Shown here piece by piece: positions 31,600 through 40,162 of a stretch of DNA of 54,516 bases. Position 1 is the first letter of the stretch, and each line of letters starts with the position of its first letter. The position numbers and the translations under genes are program-made. Origin of the DNA: BOKV01 sp041739465 (GTDB lineage: Bacteria; Pseudomonadota; Alphaproteobacteria; Rhizobiales; Rhizobiaceae); contig JBGSNX010000007.1 of NCBI GenBank assembly GCA_041739465.1, positions 1 through 54,516 of the forward strand, given 5' to 3'. The notes under the pieces are model-generated. The model searched no databases and was not told the origin of the DNA. It worked only from the letters and a program-made list of their open reading frames with translations.

Positions 31600-32472
31600 T
31601 CAACGCCACGAATGCTCATTCCACATGCGTGCAAGGGAAGTCCGGTAGTCCGGGTATCCATACTCCAAACCAAGGACATTCTTTGACTTGGCATTGGCTA
31701 CCCGCTTGTTTTCGCCATAGAAGCTTCGGGCCATTGGTGACAATTGCGCTGTGGTAAATTCGCTTGCCGGCGGGGGAGGTGTCCCATGCAGCAGGTGCGC
31801 ATGGGTGACAACATCCTGCGGCGGCGCGGGTTCGTTGTCGGTTATGTTGAAGATGCCGTCGGCCCGCAAATGTGCTGCAAGCGAAAATGCCGCAGCTATG
31901 TCATCGCGGTGAATGCGGTTGAAAACCTGGCCCGGCTTGATCAGGCGGCGCGAAGTTCCGCTCTCGATGCTGACGAATGCGTTTCGGCCAGGACCATAAA
32001 TTCCTGAAAGCCGGAAAATCGCCAATGGAATGCCCTTGGCACGGGCAAACTCCATCCAGGCATTTTCGGCTGCCACCCGTTCGATTGAACGGGCCGAGAC
32101 AGGCTTGCATGGCGTTTCCTCGTTGACCCAGGTGCCATCATGGTCGCCATAGACGCCAACCGTCGAGAGATAACATATCCATGTGAGCGATGGGCTGGCA
32201 GCAAGCTGATCGCGGCAGGCCGCCAGAACCGGATCTCCGGCAGCATCGGGCGCAATCGAAACCAGAAGATCGGTGGTGGTTTGCATTGCCGCTTCGATCT
32301 CGTGCGTCAACAAGCCGGAAAACAGCGCAGGCTGCATGCCAAGTTCGCGCAGCTGTGCAAACTTTCCGGTCGACCTTGTCGTCCCGATGATCGTTTCAAA
32401 TTGACCGGTGGTGCGCGCTGCACAGGCACTGGCTGAAAAACCCGCCCCAAACACCAGCAGTTTCCTGTTCAT
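31600..32472 (-). CDS. NAD(P)-dependent epimerase/dehydratase-like SDR
   Basis: A 290-residue extended-SDR protein: 'VFGAGFSASA' (nucleotide loop), 'YLSTVGVYGDHDGTWVNE' and 'IFRLSGIYGPGR', as in YeeZ/YbjT-like reductases of Rhizobiales. The usual YxxxK catalytic pair is not clear, so it may bind NAD(P) without classic epimerase activity. Its ATG overlaps the queG stop by 4 bases, giving a coupled pair. Confidence 0.85.
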   Translation of the reverse strand: MNRKLLVFGAGFSASACAARTTGQFETIIGTTRSTGKFAQLRELGMQPALFSGLLTHEIEAAMQTTTDLLVSIAPDAAGDPVLAACRDQLAASPSLTWICYLSTVGVYGDHDGTWVNEETPCKPVSARSIERVAAENAWMEFARAKGIPLAIFRLSGIYGPGRNAFVSIESGTSRRLIKPGQVFNRIHRDDIAAAFSLAAHLRADGIFNITDNEPAPPQDVVTHAHLLHGTPPPPASEFTTAQLSPMARSFYGENKRVANAKSKNVLGLEYGYPDYRTSLARMWNEHSWR

Positions 32473-33626
32473 TGTGAAAGCTCCCATATCTGCCCGCTGG
32501 CAATCTGCGCCTCTGCCCGAACCGAAGCATCGCCGTCCTGTGCCATTTGTGCGAAAATTGGCCTTAGTTCATCGTGCTCGAGCAATTGTGACAAAGCCCA
32601 CAGTGCTGCGCCGCGCACCACCGGACTGGCATCGGCAAGATGCGGCCTGACGGCACGAGCGAGCTGCGGCTGTCTGCTGTTGCCAATCGCGGTCAGGACA
32701 TTGCGCAAAAAGCGGTCGCGGCCAATGCGCTTGACCGGTGAACCTGAAAAAAATGCGCGAAACGCGGCGTCGTCCAGAGACACGAGAAAATCAAGTTGCG
32801 GGGCTTGAAGATCGTCGCGCGCGGCAAGCTTCGCCTCGCTGGCCTGCGCTGCGTATTTGTTCCACGGGCAAACCGCAAGGCAATCGTCGCAGCCATAGAT
32901 GCGGTTGCCCATCGCGCGGCGAAACTCGTGCGGCAGCGGCCCTGAATGTTCGATGGTAAGGTAGGAAATGCAGCGTCGCGCATCGAGTTGGTAGGGTTGC
33001 GGCATGGCCTTGGTCGGGCAGATGTCGAGGCAGGCCCGGCATGATCCGCAATGGTCCTCTTCGGGGAGGTCGGGATCAAGTACTGCCGTTGTCAGAACCG
33101 AGCCCAGGAACAGCCACGAGCCGAATTGGCGCGAAACCAGATTGGTGTGCTTGCCCTGCCAGCCAATACCGGACTGCGCAGCCAGCGGCTTTTCCATCAA
33201 CGGGGCAGTATCGACAAACACCTTAACCTCAGCGCTTGCATTGGCGGCAATGTGCTGGGCAAGCGTCTTCAACCGGCCCTTGATGACATCATGGTAATCG
33301 CGGTTTTTTGCATAGACGGAGATTGCCCCGCATTCGGCGCGTTCCAGAATGTCGAGTGGATTGCCCGATGGCCCGTAGTTCATGCCCAGCATGATGGCGC
33401 TTTGCGCGTGCGGCCACATGGCCTGCGGATGGCGACGTCGCGGCAGGGTCTGTTCCATCCATTGCATGGTGCCGTGGTGCCCGGCGGCAACAAACGCTTC
33501 CAGCCGGTCGCCATGCAATTGTGAAAGCGTTGCATTGGTGAAGCGGCAGACATCAAACCCAAGATCGAGTGCCTTGCGGCGGACCGCCTCGCGGAAACCT
33601 TGCGGGATTTTGGCCGCGCCTTGCAA
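32469..33626 (-). CDS. queG: Epoxyqueuosine reductase
   Basis: A 385-residue cobalamin and iron-sulfur enzyme that reduces epoxyqueuosine to queuosine in tRNA (the last step of Q synthesis). It has the ferredoxin-like clusters 'CGSCRACLDICPTKAM' and 'CDDCLAVCPWNKY', the conserved 'YLTIEHSGPLP' and a C-terminal HEAT-like repeat region (about 300-385). Start TTG 33626 directly follows the GST stop, so the two are co-transcribed. The TTG has no separate strong ribosome site, consistent with coupling. Confidence 0.96.
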   Translation of the reverse strand: MQGAAKIPQGFREAVRRKALDLGFDVCRFTNATLSQLHGDRLEAFVAAGHHGTMQWMEQTLPRRRHPQAMWPHAQSAIMLGMNYGPSGNPLDILERAECGAISVYAKNRDYHDVIKGRLKTLAQHIAANASAEVKVFVDTAPLMEKPLAAQSGIGWQGKHTNLVSRQFGSWLFLGSVLTTAVLDPDLPEEDHCGSCRACLDICPTKAMPQPYQLDARRCISYLTIEHSGPLPHEFRRAMGNRIYGCDDCLAVCPWNKYAAQASEAKLAARDDLQAPQLDFLVSLDDAAFRAFFSGSPVKRIGRDRFLRNVLTAIGNSRQPQLARAVRPHLADASPVVRGAALWALSQLLEHDELRPIFAQMAQDGDASVRAEAQIASGQIWELSQ

Positions 33627-34319
33627 TCAGAAGTCCAGATCGATGTAGTGCGAGGCCGGTGGCAGGCCGGTGATCTTGTCGGCAAGCAGTGGCCGGAACG
33701 AGGGTCGCGACTTCATCCGTACGTACCAGTCGCGGGCTGCAGGCTCTGATGCCCAGTCGATTTCACCCAGATAATCCATCACCGACAAGGCAGCGGCAGC
33801 GGCAAGGTCCGCCTGTGAAACGCGGTTGCCACCCAGCCAGTTGCGCGAGGATGCCAGCCAGCCGACATATTTGAGGTGGTTCTTCAAATTGACGCGCCCG
33901 GCCCGGATGAGTGCCGCGTCGGGCGCACCGCCGCCTTCCTCATTGCGCATCAGCAGCTTGTGGATGCGCTCGCCCACAAGATAGCGGGCAACTTCCAGCT
34001 CGAACTTCTGCAAGAACCAATCAACGAGACGGCGTACTTCGGCTCTGGCATGCGGATTCTCAGGCATCAGCCGTTTGTCGCGCATCATCGCGCCCAGCGT
34101 TTCGTCGAGGTATTCCCCGGCAATGGCACCGCCGCAAACAGGATCGCCCTCGTCATCCAGCAGTACCGGGAGGGTGCCTGCCGGGTTCATCTTTAGAAAC
34201 TCGGGGCGACGCTCCCAAGGCCGGACTTCGGAAAACTCGGCCGTCTGGCCGTATTCCGCCAGAACAAGGCGAATGTAGCGTGAGCCTGCCGAAGTTGGAT
34301 GATGATAAAGTTTCAGCAT
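33627..34319 (-). CDS. Glutathione S-transferase family protein
   Basis: A 230-residue GST: an N-terminal thioredoxin fold with 'YHHPTSAGSRYIRLVLAEYG' (Ser in the glutathione site) and cis-Pro 'GTLPVLLDDEG', and a C-terminal helical domain with 'VSQADLAAAAALSVMDYLGEIDW', the N-capping box. Such proteins conjugate or reduce electrophiles with glutathione. It begins at ATG 34319 and is followed directly by queG, a conserved Rhizobiales neighbourhood with uppP divergent. Confidence 0.92.
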   Translation of the reverse strand: MLKLYHHPTSAGSRYIRLVLAEYGQTAEFSEVRPWERRPEFLKMNPAGTLPVLLDDEGDPVCGGAIAGEYLDETLGAMMRDKRLMPENPHARAEVRRLVDWFLQKFELEVARYLVGERIHKLLMRNEEGGGAPDAALIRAGRVNLKNHLKYVGWLASSRNWLGGNRVSQADLAAAAALSVMDYLGEIDWASEPAARDWYVRMKSRPSFRPLLADKITGLPPASHYIDLDF

Positions 34320-34491
34320 TGGGTACCTGTGGCATTGCAGCATTGCATGGCTGTTCCCCTGCCATGGTGCAATCGGCGCGTCAAAGGTTTATACATTTGC
34401 TCGATTCGCCTGTCCAAGGCATCCGTTCCTTCCAGTGTTTCATTTCCGCCTTTTTTGTCCTTGCAGCCCATTGTTTACGGAGCAAACCGGC

Positions 34492-35298
34492 ATGGCCGAT
34501 CAAACCATCGTTCAAGCGCTTGTCCTTGGCCTGGTCGAAGGATTGACCGAGTTCATTCCGGTGTCTTCTACCGGGCATGTGTTGCTGCTGGGGCATTTCC
34601 TGGGGTTTGAATCCACCGGCAAGACCTTTGAAGTGTTGATTCAGCTGGGCGCCATACTTGCAATCTTGTCGGTTTATTTTGCCAAGCTTCTCAACCTTGC
34701 GCTTTCGCTGGGCCATGATCCGCGCGCAAGGCGGTTTGTGGCCGGCATTCTGATCGCGTTCCTGCCCGCTGCCTTTGCCGGTGTAGCGCTGCACGGGTTC
34801 ATCAAGACAGTGCTGTTTGAAACGCCGATGCTGATCTGCGTCATGCTGATCCTTGGCGGCATCATCCTGCTGTTCATCGACAGGATGACACTGAAACCGG
34901 TCTATACCGATGTGATGGATTATCCGCTGTCGCTTTGCCTGAAAATCGGGCTGTTCCAGTGTCTGGCGCTGATCCCCGGCACATCGCGCTCTGGCGCCAC
35001 AATTGTCGGATCGCTGCTGATGGGCACCGACAAGCGCTCTGCCGCCGAGTTTTCGTTCTTTCTGGCCATGCCGACCATGGCCGGGGCATTTGCCTATGAC
35101 TTGTACAAGAACCGCGATGTGCTGAGCTTCGACGACGCGGCCATCATCGGCACCGGCTTCGTGATGGCATTCATCAGCGCAATATTCGTGGTGCGCTATT
35201 TGCTGGAATTCGTCTCAAAGCACGGCTTTGCGCTTTTCGCCTGGTGGCGCATAGCGGTTGGAATTGTCGGCCTTGCCGGTCTCCTGATTTTTGGCTGA
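34492..35298 (+). CDS. uppP: Undecaprenyl-diphosphate phosphatase
   Basis: UppP/BacA, 268 residues, an integral membrane phosphatase that recycles undecaprenyl diphosphate for cell-wall synthesis. The glutamate-rich motif 'GLVEGLTEFIPVSSTGHVLL' and the 'PGTSRSGATI' motif are intact; about 8 helices are visible. ATG 34492 has GGAG 9 bases upstream. It is divergent from the GST-queG unit and converges on the TauE gene. Confidence 0.97.
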   Translation: MADQTIVQALVLGLVEGLTEFIPVSSTGHVLLLGHFLGFESTGKTFEVLIQLGAILAILSVYFAKLLNLALSLGHDPRARRFVAGILIAFLPAAFAGVALHGFIKTVLFETPMLICVMLILGGIILLFIDRMTLKPVYTDVMDYPLSLCLKIGLFQCLALIPGTSRSGATIVGSLLMGTDKRSAAEFSFFLAMPTMAGAFAYDLYKNRDVLSFDDAAIIGTGFVMAFISAIFVVRYLLEFVSKHGFALFAWWRIAVGIVGLAGLLIFG

Positions 35299-35302
35299 AG
35301 TT

Positions 35303-36070
35303 TCAGCGAAGCCATTCCAGCGCGCCCCGGCGGATGATGTCGAGCGCCAGTACCGTCAAAATCGTCGAAAACACCAAGCGGAAGCGCTTTTCAGGCGTTG
35401 ATTGCAGCACCCGCGTCCCAACCAGTGTTCCCAAATAGCCGGTGGCCACCAGCACGGCCAGCAGCGGCAACCATTGCGCAAAAGCAAATCCTGCAAAGGC
35501 GTAGGCAATGACTTTCAGCCCGTGCTGGAAGGTCATGGCAGTGGCGTGCGAACTGACATAGACGCGCCGGTCATCGAAGGCTTTGGAAAAGAAAGCTGCC
35601 GTCAGCGGGCCTGACGCGCCAAAGAACATCGACAGGAACGTGGTGCCAGCGCCGCCCGCCGACATCAACATCGGCCCGCCCCGCGACAGCGCAGGCATGT
35701 TGACCCAGGTGACGATGATGATGAAACAACCAAGCGCAATTTTCAGCAGCGGGTCTTCAAGGCTGGTGACAAAGGGCGCGCCGATGGCCGCCCCGGCAAA
35801 CGAACCTGCAATGAACGGGAGTAGCCTTTCCCAGGCGATGAACTGCCGCTGTACGATGGCCCGGCCAGCATTGGACCCCCACTGGACCACGCCATGCACC
35901 GGCACCAGTACCGCGACCGGAAGCAAATAGCCCATCAGCACAAGCAGCGAGACGCCGCCGCCAATGCCAAATGCCGCTGTCATGGCGGAGGTGAAAAAAC
36001 TCGCCACTGCCAGCAGTCCTGCCACCGGCAGGGACACGCCTTGCGGCAACAGTGACAGTATGAGGCTCAC
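35303..36070 (-). CDS. TauE/SafE-family membrane transporter
   Basis: A 255-residue membrane protein with about eight helices and the family's 'FGIGGGVSLLVLMGYLLPVAVLVPVHG' N-terminal repeat and a matching 'SAGGAGTTFLSMFFGASGPL' repeat. The family exports organic or inorganic sulfonates and sulfite; the substrate here is unknown. Its ATG overlaps the stop of the NDUFA9-like gene by 4 bases. Confidence 0.9.
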   Translation of the reverse strand: MSLILSLLPQGVSLPVAGLLAVASFFTSAMTAAFGIGGGVSLLVLMGYLLPVAVLVPVHGVVQWGSNAGRAIVQRQFIAWERLLPFIAGSFAGAAIGAPFVTSLEDPLLKIALGCFIIIVTWVNMPALSRGGPMLMSAGGAGTTFLSMFFGASGPLTAAFFSKAFDDRRVYVSSHATAMTFQHGLKVIAYAFAGFAFAQWLPLLAVLVATGYLGTLVGTRVLQSTPEKRFRLVFSTILTVLALDIIRRGALEWLR

Positions 36071-37038
36071 GCAGCGCCGCGCCGCTGGAACTGGCCTTGC
36101 GGGCGGAACCGCGAAAGGTAGGACGGCAGGATCGACGCAAGGCTCTTGGGCTTGATACCCATGTCCGGAAGTGTGCGCTTGCCCTTGACCGCATCAGGCG
36201 AAACCACATTGTCGGTTTGCAACAAGATGATCTGGTCGCTGGTGATCGGCGCGCCGGGCAGCCAGCCGGTGGTCTTGGCCATGATCTTGGCCGCAAACCA
36301 GGGCAGGGTCACCAGCAGGCGTTTGCGGTCGGTCTGCTCGCAGACCATTTCCATACACCGGCGGAAGGTGACGGTTTCCGGCCCGCCAAGCTCGTAAATG
36401 CGCCCGCCCGATATTTCGCCGTCAACCGCCTTTGCCACCGCCTCGGCGACATCGCCGACATAGACCGGCTGGAATTTTGTGGTGCCACCGCCAATCAAGG
36501 GCAGGAAGGGAGAGACAGCGGCCATGCCGGCAAACCGGTTGAAAAAAGCGTCTTCCGGCCCGAAAATGATCGACGGGCGCAGGATGACGGCGTCCTTCAC
36601 CATTTCCTGCACCGCGTTTTCCGCTTCAGCCTTGGTGCGGGCATATTGCGAGGCGCTTTGCAGGTCTGCGCCGATGGCGCTCACATGCACCAGCCTTGCA
36701 CCAGCCGCCTTGGCCGCCTGCGCTACAAGGCGCGCGCCGGTCGACTGCACCGCTGCGAAGGTCTGGCGGCCGCTCTCCTGCAATATTGCCACCAGATTGA
36801 CCACGACATCGGCGCCTTCGACCGCCCTGATGATGCTGTCGGCGAAGCGCAAATTGGCCTGAACAGCGCGAACCTGCCCGACATTGCCGATGGGTTGCAG
36901 ATGCGTCGCAAGATCGGGCCTGCGCACCGCAACGACCACCCGGTGGCCGCGCGCGACCAGCGCCCGCACCACATGCCGCCCGACAAACCCCGAGCCGCCA
37001 AAAACCACCACCTGCTTTGCCGAACCTTCGATGTGCAT
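36067..37038 (-). CDS. NDUFA9-like NAD(P)H-binding protein
   Basis: A 323-residue atypical SDR of the complex I NDUFA9 type: 'VFGGSGFVGRHVVRALVARGH' (Gly14-Gly20), 'VVNLVAILQESG', then 'RPSIIFGPEDAFFNRF'. In alphaproteobacteria this family is linked to respiratory complex I or quinone synthesis, but most members are uncharacterised. ATG 37038 begins MHIEGSAK. It is coupled to the TauE gene and forms the last chromosomal gene before the tRNA-Leu insertion site. Confidence 0.9.
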   Translation of the reverse strand: MHIEGSAKQVVVFGGSGFVGRHVVRALVARGHRVVVAVRRPDLATHLQPIGNVGQVRAVQANLRFADSIIRAVEGADVVVNLVAILQESGRQTFAAVQSTGARLVAQAAKAAGARLVHVSAIGADLQSASQYARTKAEAENAVQEMVKDAVILRPSIIFGPEDAFFNRFAGMAAVSPFLPLIGGGTTKFQPVYVGDVAEAVAKAVDGEISGGRIYELGGPETVTFRRCMEMVCEQTDRKRLLVTLPWFAAKIMAKTTGWLPGAPITSDQIILLQTDNVVSPDAVKGKRTLPDMGIKPKSLASILPSYLSRFRPQGQFQRRGAA

Positions 37039-37206
37039 CTTCCAACCCTTGCCAAAACCATGCCCGTCAAACGGGCCCGCCATATCGAGTGCATAGCCAA
37101 TTGTAGTGCGGTTTGGAACCCGTGGCAGGGACGGCCAGCGCCTGCAAGCAAAGAAAACAATCCGTTTGACATGGAAGGGGGCGCACCTTAATGGAACGCA
37201 CGGCTT

Positions 37207-37293
37207 GCCCAGGTGGCGGAATTGGTAGACGCGCCAGCTTCAGGTGCTGGTACCCGCAAGGGTGTGGAGGTTCGAGTCCTCTCCTGGGCACCA
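37207..37293 (+). tRNA. tRNA-Leu (anticodon CAG), island insertion site
   Basis: Acceptor GCCCAGG/CCTGGGC, discriminator A, encoded CCA; D-loop 'AATTGGTAGAC'; anticodon stem CCAGC/GCTGG with loop TTCAGGT (CAG); a long variable arm; and T-arm 'GGTTCGAGTCC'. It reads CUG. A tyrosine integrase gene starts 163 bases after its 3' end, reading away from it, the usual layout of an island integrated in a tRNA gene. Confidence 0.98.
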
Positions 37294-37370
37294 CTTATCC
37301 TTTTCATATCTTCGCAAACGCTTGAAATTATTGGTTTTTTCGGCTATCTTCCTGCTCATAGCTGCTCCCC

Positions 37371-37454
37371 GATACCCCCACAATCACACTGTTTTGGGGG
37401 TATATTTGGGGGTATCGCCACCAAATTGGCGAAATTGAGGAGTTTGATACCCCA
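37371..37454. repeat. Four copies of TGGGG(G)TATC before and at the integrase start
   Basis: The sequence TGGGGGTAT(C) occurs at 37395-37403 and 37407-37416 on the plus strand. The reverse form GATACCCC(C)A occurs at 37371-37380 and 37446-37454, the last ending 1 base before the integrase ATG. Regularly placed short repeats between a tRNA attachment site and an integrase start are typical arm-type integrase or excisionase sites, or sites for autorepression. Confidence 0.65.
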
Positions 37455-37455
37455 A

Positions 37456-38646
37456 ATGCCACTTTCCGATCTGCAAATCAGGAAGACAAAACAAAGGGAT
37501 AAGCCATACAAAATGGCCGATGGTTTGGGGCTGTTTTTGCAGGTCAATCCCAGCGGTTCAAAGCTTTGGCGATTTAAGTACCGTTTTCTCGACAAAGAGA
37601 AGCTTCTGGCGATTGGGGCCTATCCACTCATTTCCTTGGCAGACGCTCGTAAGAAAAGAGATCAAGCCCGCGAACAGATCGCAGCAGGTACCGACCCATC
37701 GGTTCGAAAACAACTGGATCGGATTGAGGCAAAAACCAAAGCGCGCATCACCTTCAAAGCGGTTGCCGACGAGTATTACGCCGGATTGGAAGATCGAAAT
37801 CTCGCCGCTGCTACCTTGCGCAAGAAGCGCTGGCACATTGATGATTTGGCCAAGCCGCTACACAACCGCCCCATTGACCAGATCAGCGCCGCAGAGTTGT
37901 TGCAGCTCCTCAAGCCTATCGAACAAAGCGGCAGACGGGAAACCGCCAAGAAACTGCGGGCAACGATTTCCGCTGTTTTCCGGTTGGCGATGGTGACAAT
38001 GCGCGCACCGGCTGATCCGTCGGCAGCTTTGAAGGACGCATTGTTGCCGCCGAAGGTCACCGGACGGGCAGCGATCATTGATGAAGCTGAATTTGGTACC
38101 CTGTTACGTCGTCTGGATAACTACACCGGATGGCCGGTCATCCCCGCCGCCATGAAGTTCCAGATACTCACCTGTACCCGGCCCGGTGAAGTGCGTGGTG
38201 CCAAGAAGCCTGAGTTCGATATGAAAAGCCGGGTTTGGACCATACCGGCAGAGCGTATGAAAATGCGGCGCGAACATAAGGTGCCGCTGTCGCGTCAAGC
38301 ACATGAAATCATCATACAGAACTGGTCGGCAATTGACGAAGTCCAGCTTATTTTCCCGTCTTTGATCTCAACCAGGAAATGGCTCTCAGAGAACGCCTTC
38401 AACACCGTCTTGCGGCGTCTTGGCTATTCTGGCGATGAGGTCTCTGCCCACGGGTTCCGGGTAACCGCCAGCACCATCCTCAATTCACGCGAATACAATC
38501 CTGACATCATCGAAGCGGTTCTCGCCCACCAGGACAAAGACGCCATTCGTCGAACATACAACCGTACAACCTATTGGGATCAACGGGTGAAGCTGATGCA
38601 GGAGTGGGCGGATTTGTGCGATGAATTTCGGAACGCCAGAGATTAA
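37456..38646 (+). CDS. Tyrosine-recombinase integrase (P4/DUF4102 type)
   Basis: A 396-residue integrase. The N-terminal DUF4102-like domain ('KPYKMADGLGLFLQVNPSGSKLWRFKYR') and a core-binding region are followed by a catalytic domain with Arg242 ('TRPGE'), His332/Arg335 ('HGFR'), His358 and the nucleophile Tyr368 ('RRTYNR'). All catalytic residues are present, so it could be active. It would insert the island into the 3' end of the adjacent tRNA-Leu. A longer frame reading into the tRNA (from 37213) is rejected. A 136-base copy of part of this gene occurs at 43605. Confidence 0.95.
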   Translation: MPLSDLQIRKTKQRDKPYKMADGLGLFLQVNPSGSKLWRFKYRFLDKEKLLAIGAYPLISLADARKKRDQAREQIAAGTDPSVRKQLDRIEAKTKARITFKAVADEYYAGLEDRNLAAATLRKKRWHIDDLAKPLHNRPIDQISAAELLQLLKPIEQSGRRETAKKLRATISAVFRLAMVTMRAPADPSAALKDALLPPKVTGRAAIIDEAEFGTLLRRLDNYTGWPVIPAAMKFQILTCTRPGEVRGAKKPEFDMKSRVWTIPAERMKMRREHKVPLSRQAHEIIIQNWSAIDEVQLIFPSLISTRKWLSENAFNTVLRRLGYSGDEVSAHGFRVTASTILNSREYNPDIIEAVLAHQDKDAIRRTYNRTTYWDQRVKLMQEWADLCDEFRNARD

Positions 38647-38968
38647 CGGCAACAATGTTGGGCAAAACTGGACTTTCGCTTTGAGTCGAGCGAATGACCG
38701 GAATGGGGTCGACTGCTGTCTGACAGCTTTGGAGTGACAATCTAAGGATTGCTGCCACACTAGACAGGAGCTAAATGTGAGGCATCCTACTACCAAAGCG
38801 AGCGTTCGACGCTCCGTCCAAGAGCATTAAAAGCTGGCCCAAATGATGCTGTCGCCCAATTCGTTGTGCGGCAAGTTTTTCTTGGCTATCAACTTGATGG
38901 TTGGCGAAGAATGCTATTACCGACAATTGAAAATAACTATAGCCAATGGCAAGCATGAGGGGGCAATC
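38647..38968. other. Intergenic gap between integrase and SIR2 gene
   Basis: About 320 bases without a convincing gene. A 13-base sequence AACGGCAACAATG spanning the integrase stop (38645-38657) recurs at 43534-43546, after the DUF2130 gene. The promoter of the SIR2 operon should lie here. An AT-rich stretch near 38920-38945 (ATTGAAAATAACTATAG) is the best candidate, but I cannot fix -35/-10 boxes. The decayed composition suggests remnants of earlier insertions. Confidence 0.4.
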
Positions 38969-40162
38969 TTGAACGTAACCGTCCATAATCCAGACCAGCA
39001 CATGCAGGCGCTTCGCACGATCATTGCCCAAGGACGTAAACGCATCGGCTTGTTGATCGGTGCAGGTGGCCCCGCCGGTATGGCCGATGCTGCCGGAAAC
39101 TACCCGCTGATTCCTGCCGTGGAAGGTCTGACCACTCAAGTCCTAGCTGCCATGCAACCGAAGTATGAGGCGCAGATCACAGCACTAAAGGCAGAGCTTA
39201 CGAAACACGATATTGAGACAATCCTATCGCGCATCCGCTCTTTTGCCGGAGTGCTGGGAGCGTCAAAAGTTCACGATATGGACGGTGCGGCCTTTAAGGA
39301 TTTTGGCGACGAAGTTTGTAAGCACATCGGAGAGATTGTGAACGTCCGTCTCCCCAAAGGGAAACGTACTGCATATCACGACATTGCAAGCTGGATCACA
39401 GGTGTTGCGCGAGATCATCCGGTGGAAATCTTCACAACCAATTATGACCAACTTTTTGAAGAGGCTTTTGAGTCCAACCAATCCCCATATTTCGACGGCT
39501 TTGCAGGTGGTCGTGAGCCATTTTTTGATCCTGTATCGGTATCAAGCAACGACCTACCTCCGCGTTGGACTCGGTTGTGGAAGTTGCATGGCTCGTTGGG
39601 ATGGGCAGCGAATGAAAAAGGCGAGGTTGTCCGCACGGGTCAACCTACCGCAACACACCTCGTTTTTCCAGAACATCTAAAATACGACCAGACTCAAAAG
39701 GCGCCCTATGCAGCGCTGTTCGACCGCTTTCGCGCATTTCTTGAACTACCGGATACACTGCTGATAACTAGTGGATTTTCGTTTGCTGACTCTCATATAT
39801 CGGCCCGCATCGGTGAGGCCCTTGCCAGCAATCCGTCTGCCAGCGTTTTCGCCTTTCAGTTCAAGAAGCTTGAGGAAGAGGCGGCGGCGCTAGAAATTGC
39901 CTGTCGGCGGTCCAACTTTACGGTTTACGCGCGGGACAAGGCGGTAGTTAACGGCGTTGCAGGCGACTGGCAATTGCCCGCAGAATTACCGGCAAAAAAT
40001 TGGGGGCCGATCCGGCAGTCATATTGGGATGGTTCAAGCGGCGGTGAATTTACCCTGGGCAGAATAGAGCATCTCGCAAGGTTCGTAGCCTCGTCGCGGT
40101 CGTTACAATCCTATGAGATGGTTGATCCCGTCACTCTGGTCGAACCGGAACCAACGGCATGA
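38969..40162 (+). CDS. SIR2-family protein of a SIR2-HerA defence system
   Basis: A 397-residue SIR2-fold protein. 'LLIGAGGPAG' (Gly31-Ala-Gly33) and 'FTTNYDQLFE' (TTNYD at 156-160) form the NAD site, 'LWKLHGSLGW' gives the catalytic His207, and 'GFSFADSH' (269-276) closes the fold. In known SIR2-HerA systems the SIR2 subunit degrades NAD+ on phage infection as an oligomer with HerA. TTG 38969 is chosen because GAGGGGGC lies just upstream; a frame from 38843 has no such support. It overlaps the HerA gene by 4 bases. Composition is AT-richer than the chromosome, consistent with transfer. Confidence 0.88.
   Translation: MNVTVHNPDQHMQALRTIIAQGRKRIGLLIGAGGPAGMADAAGNYPLIPAVEGLTTQVLAAMQPKYEAQITALKAELTKHDIETILSRIRSFAGVLGASKVHDMDGAAFKDFGDEVCKHIGEIVNVRLPKGKRTAYHDIASWITGVARDHPVEIFTTNYDQLFEEAFESNQSPYFDGFAGGREPFFDPVSVSSNDLPPRWTRLWKLHGSLGWAANEKGEVVRTGQPTATHLVFPEHLKYDQTQKAPYAALFDRFRAFLELPDTLLITSGFSFADSHISARIGEALASNPSASVFAFQFKKLEEEAAALEIACRRSNFTVYARDKAVVNGVAGDWQLPAELPAKNWGPIRQSYWDGSSGGEFTLGRIEHLARFVASSRSLQSYEMVDPVTLVEPEPTA

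Noticed and set aside
37213..37455. Integrase start far upstream, inside tRNA-Leu
   Set aside because: The added residues translate the tRNA and the repeat region; the normal family N-terminus begins at 37456.
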